From positions 33,061 to 97,060 of the forward strand of contig NZ_JOFT01000049.1 of NCBI RefSeq assembly GCF_000725805.1: a stretch of DNA of 64,000 nucleotides. The letters run 5' to 3'. Of the stretch, positions 36,875 to 44,842 are shown one piece after another (the first letter of the stretch is position 1; each line of letters begins with the position of its first letter). This DNA is from Streptomyces xanthophaeus (GTDB taxonomy: Bacteria; Actinomycetota; Actinomycetes; Streptomycetales; Streptomycetaceae). Below the pieces are notes generated by a model. The model was not told where the DNA came from. It was given only the letters and a program-made list of their open reading frames with translations, and did no database searches. A program made the translations under genes and the position numbers.

Positions 36875-37171
36875 ATGACGACCCAGCACCTGGAACACCC
36901 CACGCACGCGCACACCCACGGCCCCGACTGCGGCCACCAGGCGGTCACCCACGGCGACCACGTCGACTACGCGCACGACGGCCACCTCCACCGCGAGCAC
37001 TCCGGCCACTGGGACGAGTGCGAGACCGACGGGCACACCCCCCACGAGGCACACACCCACGCTCACGGCTCGGACTGCGGGCACGAGACGGTCCGGCACG
37101 GCGACCACGTCGACTACCTGCACGACGGGCACCGGCACGCCCAGCACGACGGTCACTACGACGACCACTGA
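36875..37171 (+). CDS. Histidine-rich tandem-repeat protein, probable metal binder
   Basis: A 98-residue protein with 27 His and 3 Cys, no signal peptide and no membrane segment. Two ~25-residue repeats are clear: GPDCGHQAVTHGDHVDYAHD with GHLHREH, and GSDCGHETVRHGDHVDYLHD with GHRHAQH. A bridge with DECETDGH lies between. The CGH and HGDHVDY motifs recur in each repeat, suggesting two equivalent metal sites, likely Zn, Ni or Cu. Similar His-rich small proteins act as metal stores or chaperones, but none is a firm match. ATG 36875 begins MTTQHLEHPTHAHTHG; an in-frame upstream start (36764) would add a non-His leader. It stands alone, 118 bp after the DUF202 pair. Confidence 0.8.
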   Translation: MTTQHLEHPTHAHTHGPDCGHQAVTHGDHVDYAHDGHLHREHSGHWDECETDGHTPHEAHTHAHGSDCGHETVRHGDHVDYLHDGHRHAQHDGHYDDH

Positions 37172-37283
37172 CCGGCCGGCCACCCGCCACTGACCGGCCG
37201 GGAACCGCCCCTCCCCTCCCCCGGGTCCCACGACGACTGGCAAGATGCTGACCGCCCGTCACAGCGACCCGGGGAGAGCGCAG

Positions 37284-38195
37284 ATGACCGTCGCGGAGCC
37301 GTATCTCGTCCAGCCCGCCGCAGGGGTGTACGCCTACGTACAGCCGGACGGCGGTTGGTGCCTCAACAACGCCGGCTTCGTGAGCGACGGCGGCCGGACC
37401 CTGCTGGTGGACACCGCCGCCACCGCGCGGCGGGCGCTGGCCCTGCGCGAGGCGGTCCGCGCGGCCGGGGTGCCGCTCCCCCGCACCGTGGTGAACACCC
37501 ACCACCACGGGGACCACACCTACGGCAACGGCGTGTTCGCCCCCGAAGCGCTGGTCGTCGGGCACGACAACGCGCGCTCCGAACAGCTCGCCGCCGGGCA
37601 CCAGCTGGAGATGATCTGGCCCGGGACCGACTTCGGCGCGATAGAGATCACCCCGCCCGACCTCACGTACAGCGACCGCCTGACCCTGTACGTGGGCGCC
37701 ACGGAGGTGCAGGTCATCCACCCCGGCGTCGCGCACACCACGGGGGACTCCGTGGTGTGGCTGCCCCGGCAGCGGGTGGTGTTCACCGGGGACCTGGTCT
37801 TCGCGGAGGGCACGCCCTTCCTGGCGATGGGCTCCCTGGCCGGATCGCTGCGGGCGCTGGAACTGCTGCGCTCCCTGGACGCGGAGACCGTCGTACCGGG
37901 CCACGGGCCCCTGACCGGCCCCGATGCCTACGGGGCCACCGAGCGCTACCTGCGGTACGTGGCCGAACTCGCGCGCGAGGGCCTGGCGAGGGGGCGGACG
38001 CCGCTGGAGGTGGCCCGCGAGGCCGATCTCGGGGAGTTCGCCGCCTGGCGCGAGAGCGAGCGGCTCGTGGCCAACCTGCACCGGGCCTACGCGGAACTCG
38101 CCGGGGAGCCGGAGGGCGTCCCGTTGGACATCCTGGCGGTGCTGAAGGACATGACGGTGATGAACGGCGGTACGCCGATCCTCTGCCACGCCTGA
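37284..38195 (+). CDS. MBL fold metallo-hydrolase
   Basis: A 303-residue metallo-beta-lactamase-fold enzyme. The metal motif HxHxDH is in VNTHHHGDHTYGNG. Further ligands are in VAHTTGDSVVWLP (His), VFTGDLVFAEGTPF (Asp) and VVPGHGPLTG (His). The set resembles hydrolases of thioesters, lactones or aryl sulfates rather than antibiotic lactamases. ATG 37284 with GGGGAGAG upstream; an earlier ATG at 37245 would include non-conserved sequence. It precedes the acyl-CoA catabolic cluster but is separated from it by 159 bp containing an operator. Confidence 0.9.
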   Translation: MTVAEPYLVQPAAGVYAYVQPDGGWCLNNAGFVSDGGRTLLVDTAATARRALALREAVRAAGVPLPRTVVNTHHHGDHTYGNGVFAPEALVVGHDNARSEQLAAGHQLEMIWPGTDFGAIEITPPDLTYSDRLTLYVGATEVQVIHPGVAHTTGDSVVWLPRQRVVFTGDLVFAEGTPFLAMGSLAGSLRALELLRSLDAETVVPGHGPLTGPDAYGATERYLRYVAELAREGLARGRTPLEVAREADLGEFAAWRESERLVANLHRAYAELAGEPEGVPLDILAVLKDMTVMNGGTPILCHA

Positions 38196-38287
38196 TCCGG
38201 AACGGCTGCGGAACGGGTGCGGAACGGGTGCGGATTCCGGCCGGAACGGGCCGGTCCGCCGGTTCGTCCGGTCCGGACCCTGGACGG

Positions 38288-38306
38288 CATACCGACTGGT
38301 CGGCAT
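38288..38306. promoter_or_regulatory. Candidate TetR operator upstream of the phosphotransferase-acyl-CoA dehydrogenase genes
   Basis: CATACCGACTGGTCGGCAT, an imperfect palindrome 49 bp upstream of the start at 38355. The first 13 bases recur exactly, inverted, before the SDR gene (44795-44807) and with one change before the molybdopterin oxidoreductase gene (59678). Confidence 0.6.
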
Positions 38307-38354
38307 GATGTGGCGTACGACGTCCGAAGTCGACTCAGCACGGAGGTGCGCACC

Positions 38355-39395
38355 ATGAGCTCAGCCCCCGCCGATCCGCGGGGCCTCGATCTGGAGCGGC
38401 TGCGCGGTCATCTCGACCGTGTGCGGCCTGGACTCGTGGCCGGAGCCCTGCGCGGCCGGCTGATCGAAGGCGGCCGGTCGAACCTCACGTACGAGATCAC
38501 CGACGGGAGCTCCCGCTGGGTGGTGCGGCGGCCGCCGCTCGGGCACGTGCTGGCCACGGCGCACGACATGCGGCGCGAGCACCGGGTGATCGAGGCCCTG
38601 CACGGTACGGCCGTGCCGGTGCCCGGGCCGCTGCTGCTCTGCGAGGACGAAGCGGTGCTCGGGGCGCCGTTCTACGTCATGGAGTTCGTGGACGGGGTGC
38701 CCTTCCGCACCGCCGGCCAGCTCGCGGCGATCGGCCCCGAGCGCACCCGGCGGGCGGTGCTCGGACTGGTCGACACACTGGTCGACCTGCACGCGGTGGA
38801 CCCGCAGGAGGTGGGCCTGGGCGACTTCGGGCGGCCGGAGGGCTTCCTCGACCGGCAGCTGCGCCGCTGGGGCAAGCAGCTCGCGGCCTCCCGGGGACGT
38901 GAGCTCCCCGGCATCGACGAGCTGCACGGGGCGCTGGGGCGGGCGCTGCCGGACTCCCCCGCACCGACGGTCGTGCACGGCGACTTCCGGCTCGACAACG
39001 TCCTGATCGGCGGCCCGGACGACAGGATCCGGGCGGTGCTGGACTGGGAGATGTCCACGCTCGGCGATCCGCTGACCGACCTGGGGCTGCTGGTCATGTA
39101 CAGCTCGGACCTGGGCCTGACCGAATCCCCGGTGAGCACGACGAGCGGGGCGCCGGGCCATCCGAGCCCGGCGGAGCTGATCGCGCGGTACGCGGCCCGC
39201 TCCGGGCGGGACACCGGGGCCATCGCCTGGTACACGGCGTTCGCCTGGTTCAAGCTCGCGGTGATCCTCGAGGGCATCCACTACCGCTACACGCTCGGGC
39301 AGACCGTCGGAGCGGGCTTCGACCGCATCGGCGAGCTGGTGCCCGTCTTCATCGCACACGGACTGACCACTCTTCAGGAACCGCAGGAAGGCTGA
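38355..39395 (+). CDS. Phosphotransferase (APH family) of the ACAD10/11-LvaA type
   Basis: Aminoglycoside-phosphotransferase-fold kinase, 346 residues: Gly-rich start LIEGGRSNLTYEITDG, lysine/arginine-rich ATP strand WVVRRPPLG, catalytic loop TVVHGDFRLDNVLIG (H-G-D-x3-D-N) and metal motif VLDWEMSTLGDPLTDLG. This branch accompanies acyl-CoA dehydrogenases: in ACAD10/11 it is fused to them, and in the bacterial levulinate pathway LvaA phosphorylates 4-hydroxyacyl-CoA. Here it is 11 bp upstream of an acyl-CoA dehydrogenase gene, so the two are one unit. ATG 38355 with GGAGG. Aminoglycoside resistance is unlikely. Confidence 0.85.
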   Translation: MSSAPADPRGLDLERLRGHLDRVRPGLVAGALRGRLIEGGRSNLTYEITDGSSRWVVRRPPLGHVLATAHDMRREHRVIEALHGTAVPVPGPLLLCEDEAVLGAPFYVMEFVDGVPFRTAGQLAAIGPERTRRAVLGLVDTLVDLHAVDPQEVGLGDFGRPEGFLDRQLRRWGKQLAASRGRELPGIDELHGALGRALPDSPAPTVVHGDFRLDNVLIGGPDDRIRAVLDWEMSTLGDPLTDLGLLVMYSSDLGLTESPVSTTSGAPGHPSPAELIARYAARSGRDTGAIAWYTAFAWFKLAVILEGIHYRYTLGQTVGAGFDRIGELVPVFIAHGLTTLQEPQEG

Positions 39396-39406
39396 GGCAT
39401 CCACCC

Positions 39407-40630
39407 ATGGACTTCGCATTCGACGCCCGGACCGAGGAACTCCGCGAGCGGCTCCTCGCGTTCATGGAGGAGTACGTCTACCCGGCGGAAGCCGTCGCCG
39501 CCGAGCAGCGCGCACGGCTGGCCTCGCCCTGGGACACCCCGGCCGTCTTCGGTGAACTGAAGGCCGAGGCGCGCCGCCAGGGCCTGTGGAACCTCTTCCT
39601 GCCGGACGCGGAGTACGGCGCCGGGCTGAGCAACCTCCAGTACGCCCCGCTGGCGGAGATCACCGGCCGCAGTCCGCACCTGGCACCCACGGCGACCAAC
39701 TGCGCGGCCCCGGACACCGGGAACATGGAGCTGCTCGCCCAGTTCGGGAACGAGGAGCAGAAGAAGCAGTGGCTGCATCCGCTGCTCGCGGGCGAGATCC
39801 GTTCCGCCTTCGCGATGACGGAACCCGAGGTGGCCTCCTCGGACGCGACGAACATCGAGACCCGCATCGAACGGTCCGCCGACGGCTCCGAGTACGTGGT
39901 CAGCGGGCGCAAGTGGTTCATCTCCGGGGCCATGAACCCGGACTGCAAGGTCTTCATCGTGATGGGCAAGACCGACCCGGAGGGCGCCGATCCGCGCCGC
40001 CAGCAGTCGATGGTCCTGGTCCCGCGGGACACCCCCGGGGTCGAGGTGCGCCGCGCCATGACGGTGTACGGGTACGAGGACCACGACCACGGCGGTCACG
40101 CCGAGGTGGTCTTCGACGGTGCGCGCGTCCCGGCCGGGAACCTGATCGGCGAGGAGGGCGGCGGATTCGCCATCGCCCAGGCCCGGCTCGGGCCGGGGCG
40201 GATCCACCACTGCATGCGGCTGATCGGGATGGCGGAGCGGGCCATCGAGCTGATGTGCCGCAGGGCCCTGGAGCGTACGGCCTTCGGCAAGGAACTGGCC
40301 GCGCAGGGCGTCGTGCAGAACTGGATCGCCGACGCGCGGGTCACCGTGGAGCAGCTGCGGCTGCTGGTGCTGAAGACGGCCTGGCTGATGGACACGGTCG
40401 GGAACCGGGGCGCCCACACCGAGATCCAGGCCATCAAGATCGCCACCCCCCGGGCGGTGGTGGGCATCCTCGACCAGGCGGTGCAGTTGCACGGCGCGGG
40501 CGGGGTGAGCCAGGACTTCCCCCTCGCCGAGCTGTGGGCGGCGGCGCGGACGCTGCGGCTGGCCGACGGGCCGGACGAGGTGCACCAGCGCTCGCTGGCG
40601 CGGCGCGAGCTGAAGCAGTACCGGGTCTGA
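39407..40630 (+). CDS. Acyl-CoA dehydrogenase (ACAD10/11-LvaC-like)
   Basis: FAD-dependent acyl-CoA dehydrogenase, 407 residues, somewhat longer than classical short-chain enzymes. FAD and substrate motifs are SAFAMTEPEVASSDATNIET, GRKWFISGAMNPDCKVFIVMGKT and the C-terminal HGAGGVSQDFPLAELWAAARTLRLADGPDEVHQ. The usual catalytic glutamate position in the C-terminal helix must be aligned to identify. Pairing with the APH-type kinase (11 bp upstream) points to the branch that works on phosphorylated 4-hydroxyacyl-CoA, leading to 3-hydroxyacyl-CoA, rather than plain beta-oxidation. Confidence 0.88.
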   Translation: MDFAFDARTEELRERLLAFMEEYVYPAEAVAAEQRARLASPWDTPAVFGELKAEARRQGLWNLFLPDAEYGAGLSNLQYAPLAEITGRSPHLAPTATNCAAPDTGNMELLAQFGNEEQKKQWLHPLLAGEIRSAFAMTEPEVASSDATNIETRIERSADGSEYVVSGRKWFISGAMNPDCKVFIVMGKTDPEGADPRRQQSMVLVPRDTPGVEVRRAMTVYGYEDHDHGGHAEVVFDGARVPAGNLIGEEGGGFAIAQARLGPGRIHHCMRLIGMAERAIELMCRRALERTAFGKELAAQGVVQNWIADARVTVEQLRLLVLKTAWLMDTVGNRGAHTEIQAIKIATPRAVVGILDQAVQLHGAGGVSQDFPLAELWAAARTLRLADGPDEVHQRSLARRELKQYRV

Positions 40631-40665
40631 GGGGGGAGCGGCAGGCCGGGCGGGGCGGTCAGGCG

Positions 40666-40688
40666 GGCAGGCAGGCAGGCAGGCAGGC
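40666..40688. repeat. (GGCA)n tetranucleotide microsatellite
   Basis: Five to six perfect GGCA units between the acyl-CoA dehydrogenase stop and the transporter promoter. Non-coding; likely strain-variable. Confidence 0.85.
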
Positions 40689-40694
40689 CCTCAC

Positions 40695-40732
40695 GGACCC
40701 ATCAGAATGGTCTAAACCATCCCGATGGGTCC
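40695..40732. promoter_or_regulatory. DasR-like (dre) palindrome upstream of the acetate transporter
   Basis: Core TGGTCTAAACCA (40708-40719) differs by one base from the dre core TGGTCTAGACCA bound by DasR/GntR-family regulators. An outer inverted repeat ggacccatc/gatgggtcc (40695-40703, 40724-40732) is concentric with it. The start codon lies 40 bp downstream. The outer arms could also act as a hairpin for the preceding gene. Confidence 0.55.
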
Positions 40733-40772
40733 GATATATTCGGTATACCCCCCACCGAAAGTGCTCATCGTC

Positions 40773-41429
40773 ATGCCTAGCCCCACCCTGGCCGCCCCTG
40801 CGCCGCAGGCCCCGCCCGCCACCACCGTGCCCGCGCCGCCCGCGCCCGCACCGCAGGCCCCGGCCACCGCGGCCCGGCTCGCGAACCCCGGACCGCTGGG
40901 TCTGGCCGCGTTCGCCCTGACCACCTTCGTGCTCAGCCTCTTCAACTCGGGTCTGGTCTCGGACGCGGCCCTGAGCGCCGTCGTCCTGCCGCTCGCCCTC
41001 TTCTACGGCGGCCTCGCGCAGTTCGTGGCCGGCGTGCTGGAGTTCCGCCGCGGCAACACCTTCGGGACCACGGCGTTCGTCTCGTACGGCGCGTTCTGGA
41101 TGGCCTTCGCGGGCTACGTGAAGTTCGTCGTCCCGACACTGCCCGCCGACCAGGCCCACATCGCCACCGGCTGGTTCCTCGTGGCCTGGTTCGTCTTCAC
41201 CGCGTACATGTCCGTGGCCGCCATGAAGCTGGATCTCGCCCACCGGCTGCTCTTCGCCGTCCTGGCGCTGACCTTCCTCTTCCTGGCACTGGGCGACCTG
41301 TCCCAGGTCGCCGCGCTCGGCCACGTCGGCGGCTGGCTGGGCCTGCTCTGCGCGGGCATCGCCTGGTACATCTCGTTCGCCGTGGTGACCGAGGAGACCT
41401 GGGGCCGCAAGGTCCTCCCGCTGGGCTGA
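40773..41429 (+). CDS. Acetate uptake transporter family protein (GPR1/FUN34/YaaH, SatP-like)
   Basis: A 218-residue membrane protein with six helices and the family signature NPGPLGLAAFALTTF (NPxPLGL) at the first helix. These are acetate/succinate (short carboxylate) channels or symporters. An Ala/Pro-rich N-terminal tail of about 40 residues precedes the helices. Start uncertain between ATG 40773 (chosen) and GTG 40761. It lies between the kinase/dehydrogenase pair and the ligase operon, fitting uptake of short organic acids. A DasR-like site overlaps its promoter. Confidence 0.85.
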   Translation: MPSPTLAAPAPQAPPATTVPAPPAPAPQAPATAARLANPGPLGLAAFALTTFVLSLFNSGLVSDAALSAVVLPLALFYGGLAQFVAGVLEFRRGNTFGTTAFVSYGAFWMAFAGYVKFVVPTLPADQAHIATGWFLVAWFVFTAYMSVAAMKLDLAHRLLFAVLALTFLFLALGDLSQVAALGHVGGWLGLLCAGIAWYISFAVVTEETWGRKVLPLG

Positions 41430-41456
41430 GGACCGTACGGGCCCACGGGCCGCCCG

Positions 41457-42062
41457 CTACGGGCGCAGTGCGCGCAGCAGCAGGTCGGCGAGGTGATCGG
41501 CGACCTGCTGCGGCGTGAGGGGGCCGTCCGTGCGGTACCAGGTGGACAGGTGGTGCACGGAGCCGAAGTGGTAGTCCACCACCAGGTCCGCGGGGGTCGC
41601 CGTGGAGAACACCCCCGTGCGCTGGCCCTCCTCGACCAGCGCCCGGAAGCGCTCGTGGTAGCGCCGCCGCTCGGCCCGGACCTGCTTGAACTTCTCCGGG
41701 CTGAGCTGGTGCATCGACCGGAAGAAGATCATCGCGTCGTCGAGGTTCTCGATGGTGGTGACGACCACGTCGGCGGCCGCGGTGCGCAGCCGCTCCTCGA
41801 CGGGCGCGTCGGAATCGGCCACCGCGTCCAGGCGCTGCTGCTGGAGGCGCAGCATGCGCGCGTACACCTCGTGCAGCAGATCGTCCTTGGACCCGAAGTA
41901 GTGGTAGAGCGCGCCCTTGGTGACCCCGGCCGCCTCGACGATCTCCTGGACCGAGGTGCGGTCGTAGCCGCGCTCGGCGAAGAGCCGGGTGGCCACGGCC
42001 AGCAGCCGCTGCGGAACCGGGGCTTCGTGCGTGCCTTCGGGCACCGTGGTCCTGGCCGCCAT
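41457..42062 (-). CDS. TetR/AcrR family regulator
   Basis: A 201-residue repressor: N-terminal helix-turn-helix (about residues 18-65, TSVQEIVEAAGVTKGALYHYFGSKDDLL) and an all-helical ligand domain of the type found in acyl-CoA-responsive regulators. It is the last gene of the SDR-ligase-TetR operon (51 bp after the ligase), so autoregulation through the operator at 44791-44807 is likely. The same operator core stands before the kinase/dehydrogenase genes. The effector is probably an acyl-CoA; this is inference. Confidence 0.9.
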   Translation of the reverse strand: MAARTTVPEGTHEAPVPQRLLAVATRLFAERGYDRTSVQEIVEAAGVTKGALYHYFGSKDDLLHEVYARMLRLQQQRLDAVADSDAPVEERLRTAAADVVVTTIENLDDAMIFFRSMHQLSPEKFKQVRAERRRYHERFRALVEEGQRTGVFSTATPADLVVDYHFGSVHHLSTWYRTDGPLTPQQVADHLADLLLRALRP

Positions 42063-42113
42063 GGCGCTGACCTTCCCTTCCTAGTCGTCGGTCGTGCGAG
42101 CGTCCGGCCGTCT

Positions 42114-43988
42114 TCAGCCGCGGTCGCGCAGTTCCCGTCGGAGGATCTTGCCACTGGTGGTCTTCGGAAGCACAGAGAGGATCTCGACCCGGCGCGGGTA
42201 TTTGTAGGCGGCCAGGCGCTCGGCGCAGTAGGCGGACAGCTCCGCCGGGTCCGCCGCCGCGCCGGGACGGAGGCTGACGTACGCCTTCACGCTCTCCCCC
42301 CTGTACGGGTCCGGCACCCCGACCACGGCCGCCTCGCGGACCGCGGGGTGGGTGTAGAGCACGTCCTCGACCTCGCGCGGCCAGACCTTGAAGCCGGAGG
42401 CGTTGATCATGTCCTTCTTGCGGTCGACGACGAACAGCCAGCCGTCCGCGTCCATGAAGCCCACGTCCCCGGTACGCAGTTCGCCGTCCGGGAAGGCCCG
42501 GGCCGTGTCGGCCGGCAGGCGCCAATAGCCGGGCACGACCTGGGGGCCGCGGACGGCTATCTCGCCGGTCTCGCCGAAGGGCAGCTCGGCGCCGTGCTCG
42601 TCGAGGATGCGCACGACGGTGGCGGCGCCCGGGACACCCACCGAGAGGGTGCCCGAGGCGGGGTCGACGGGTGCCTCCAGGTGGACGGGGACGGAGGCGC
42701 ACGGGGCGGTGCACTCGGTGAGGCCGTATCCGTTGCGGAGGTAGAAGCCGAAGGCGGCGCGCAGGCGTTCCACGAGCGCGGGCGGGAGCGGGGCGCCGCC
42801 GGAGGAGAGCACCTGGAAGGAGGCGAAGTGCTCCCGGGTGGCCCCGGGGTGGGCGGCGAGGGCCATGAAGGCGGTGGCGGGGCCGATGGCGTAGGCGGGG
42901 CGGTGTTCGAGGAAGGCGTCGAGGACGATCCCGGCGTCGAAGCGGTGGGTGAGGACGAGGGTGCCCGCGTTGACGAAGCAGGCGGCGAGCTCGCAGACCA
43001 TGCCGGTGATGTGGAAGAGGGGCGCGAGGGCGAAGTAGCCGGCGCCTTCGGGGACCGGGTGGCCGGTGACCTGGCGGACCGCGTTGTACGTGAGGGCTCC
43101 GTGCGGGTTCATCGCGCCCTTGGGGGTGCCGCTGGTGCCCGAGGTGTAGCTGATGAGGGCGGTGTCGGCGGCCGTGAGCCGGGGGTCGTGCGGGGCCGGG
43201 TCGCCCCGGCGGGCCACCGCGACCAGATCGACGACGTCCGGCCCGGACGCGGGCCCGGTCTCGGTCTCGGTGTCCGTCGCGGTCTCGGTGTCCGTCGCGG
43301 TCTCGGTGTCCGCGGTCCCGGACGCGCCGGCCGGCCGGGGTCCGGGCACGCGGGGCGTCATCGGCGGCTGCGGCTGCGGCTGCGGCTGCGGCTGCGGGGC
43401 GACGGAGGCCAGGGCGAGCAGGCGCGGGTCGTCCCGGGTCTGGAGGTCCAGCTCGGAGGCGGTCAGGACGGTCCGTACGGCGCTGTCGTGCGCGGCCTCG
43501 CGCAGGTACGCGGTCCAGGCGGCGCCCGAGCAGACCAGTGCGGCGGCCCCCGAGTCGCGCAGGACGTGCGCGGCCTCGGCGGACTTGTACATCGGGTTGA
43601 CCGGGACGACCACCGCCCCGGCCTTCCAGGCGGCCAGCACGGCGAGCACGAAGTGCGGGGTGTTCTGCAGCATGACGGCGACCCGGTCCCCGCGGCGGAC
43701 GCCCTGCGCGGCCAGGTGCGCGGCGACGGAGTCGGAGAGCGCCTCGGCTTCGGCGTAGGTGATCCGGGCGTCGAAGTAGGCCAGCGCGATGTGGCCGGGG
43801 GCCCGGGCGACGGCCGCGCGGAAGGCGTGCAGCACCGAGGGCGGAGGGGCGACGGGGGCCCGTTGGGCCGGGCTGAGGAGCCCGAGCCAGGGCCGGGCGG
43901 CGTACCGCGAGGCCCCGTCGTGCGCGCCCTCGGCGGCCTCCGCCTGCGCCTCCCTCTCCGCGGGGAGCGCACGGGCCTCGGGCGTCAC
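42114..43988 (-). CDS. Acyl-CoA synthetase (AMP-binding, FadD/LvaE-like)
   Basis: ANL-superfamily ligase, 624 residues, forming acyl-CoA from a carboxylic acid, ATP and CoA. Motifs: A3 P-loop ISYTSGTSGTPKGAM, A5 NGYGLTEC, A7 ELRTGDVGFMDADGWLFVVDRKKDMI and A10 lysine in PKTTSGKILRREL. About 60 residues of low-complexity sequence (poly-PQ, then TDTETA repeats) are inserted before the P-loop, unlike typical homologues. GTG 43988 overlaps the stop of the SDR gene (GTGA), so the two are coupled. In levulinate-type pathways a ligase of this family starts the route. Confidence 0.9.
   Translation of the reverse strand: MTPEARALPAEREAQAEAAEGAHDGASRYAARPWLGLLSPAQRAPVAPPPSVLHAFRAAVARAPGHIALAYFDARITYAEAEALSDSVAAHLAAQGVRRGDRVAVMLQNTPHFVLAVLAAWKAGAVVVPVNPMYKSAEAAHVLRDSGAAALVCSGAAWTAYLREAAHDSAVRTVLTASELDLQTRDDPRLLALASVAPQPQPQPQPQPPMTPRVPGPRPAGASGTADTETATDTETATDTETETGPASGPDVVDLVAVARRGDPAPHDPRLTAADTALISYTSGTSGTPKGAMNPHGALTYNAVRQVTGHPVPEGAGYFALAPLFHITGMVCELAACFVNAGTLVLTHRFDAGIVLDAFLEHRPAYAIGPATAFMALAAHPGATREHFASFQVLSSGGAPLPPALVERLRAAFGFYLRNGYGLTECTAPCASVPVHLEAPVDPASGTLSVGVPGAATVVRILDEHGAELPFGETGEIAVRGPQVVPGYWRLPADTARAFPDGELRTGDVGFMDADGWLFVVDRKKDMINASGFKVWPREVEDVLYTHPAVREAAVVGVPDPYRGESVKAYVSLRPGAAADPAELSAYCAERLAAYKYPRRVEILSVLPKTTSGKILRRELRDRG
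43263..43395 (-). repeat. Short tandem repeats inside the acyl-CoA ligase gene
   Basis: An 18 bp unit ggtctcggtgtccgtcgc is repeated nearly three times (43263-43315), encoding TDTETA. From 43366, ggctgc is repeated five times, encoding Pro-Gln. They make up the unusual insertion before the P-loop. Confidence 0.85.
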
Positions 43989-44749
43989 CTGGTCTCCCAC
44001 TTCTGCTGGAGGTGGTTCATGCCGCTCAGCCAGCGGTCCGGCTCGGTGGCGCGGGCGGCGTAGAAGTCGGCGACCTCGGGGTGCGGGAGGATCAAGAAAC
44101 GGCCCTTCTCCATGCCGTCGAACAACGCGTCCGCGACCGCTTCCGGCTCGATCGCGGTCGGTGCGAGGACGAGTTCGCCCGCCGAGCCCGCGGCGGTCAG
44201 CATGTCGGTGCGCACCCCCTGCGGACAGATGGCGTGGACCTCGACGCCCCGGTGGCGGTAGGTCAGCGAAAGCCACTCCGCGAAGGCGAGCGCACCGTGC
44301 TTGGTGACACTGTACGGGGCCGCTCCGATCATCGTCAGGAGCCCGGCGGCCGAGACGGTGGACACGAAACGGCCGCTCTCCCGCTCCAGCCACTGCGGCA
44401 GCAGCAGCCGCGCCGCGCGGACGTGGGCCATGACGTTGGTGTCCCAGGCCGCCTCCCAGACGGCCTCGTCGGCGAACGCGTCGCCGCCCGAGGCGAGTCC
44501 GGCGTTGGCGCAGTAGACGTCGATCCCGCCGCCGAGGGCCTCCAGGGCCTCCTCGACGATCTCCGAGGCGTCGCCCGCCAGCGGGATCGCCCGGGGTCCG
44601 ATGCCGCTCGCCACCGCGGCGGCCTTCGCGGCGTCGAGGTCGTTGACCACCACCGTGGCCCCCTCGGCGGCGAACCGCTGCGCGAGGGCGGCGCCGATTC
44701 CTCCGCCCGCACCGGTGACGACGACTCGCTGGTCCTGGTACGCGCTCAC
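43985..44749 (-). CDS. SDR family oxidoreductase
   Basis: Classical short-chain dehydrogenase/reductase, 254 residues. Cofactor loop VTGAGGGIGAALA, NAG motif YCANAGLASGG, catalytic Ser in VSTVSAAGLL and the YxxxK pair in APYSVTKHGALAF. The GTG start at 44749 follows AAGGTGATC. First gene of an operon with the acyl-CoA ligase and TetR gene, behind the operator at 44791-44807. A role in reducing or oxidising a keto/hydroxy acyl group (as LvaD does in levulinate catabolism) is inferred from context. Confidence 0.9.
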   Translation of the reverse strand: MSAYQDQRVVVTGAGGGIGAALAQRFAAEGATVVVNDLDAAKAAAVASGIGPRAIPLAGDASEIVEEALEALGGGIDVYCANAGLASGGDAFADEAVWEAAWDTNVMAHVRAARLLLPQWLERESGRFVSTVSAAGLLTMIGAAPYSVTKHGALAFAEWLSLTYRHRGVEVHAICPQGVRTDMLTAAGSAGELVLAPTAIEPEAVADALFDGMEKGRFLILPHPEVADFYAARATEPDRWLSGMNHLQQKWETR

Positions 44750-44790
44750 GGGGATCACCTTTCGTGGCCGGATGCCGGATCGTGGGCAGA

Positions 44791-44807
44791 CTAACCAGTC
44801 GGTATGT
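44791..44807. promoter_or_regulatory. Candidate TetR operator upstream of the SDR-ligase-TetR operon
   Basis: ACTAACCAGTCGGTATG; its complement contains CATACCGACTGGT, identical over 13 bases to the site upstream of the kinase gene at 38288-38300. It lies 42 bp upstream of the SDR start and 36 bp upstream of the divergent muramidase gene. Confidence 0.6.
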
Positions 44808-44842
44808 CCGGGGGGAAGGGGCCTGACGCCTAGCGTGGCGGG

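Noticed and set aside
38355..39395. Aminoglycoside resistance phosphotransferase
   Set aside because: The fold is shared, but the 11 bp spacing to an acyl-CoA dehydrogenase gene and the lva-type context point to acyl-CoA metabolism.
40666..40688. GGCA repeats as a possible CRISPR-like or iteron array
   Set aside because: Simple 4-base microsatellite without spacers, no cas or rep genes nearby.
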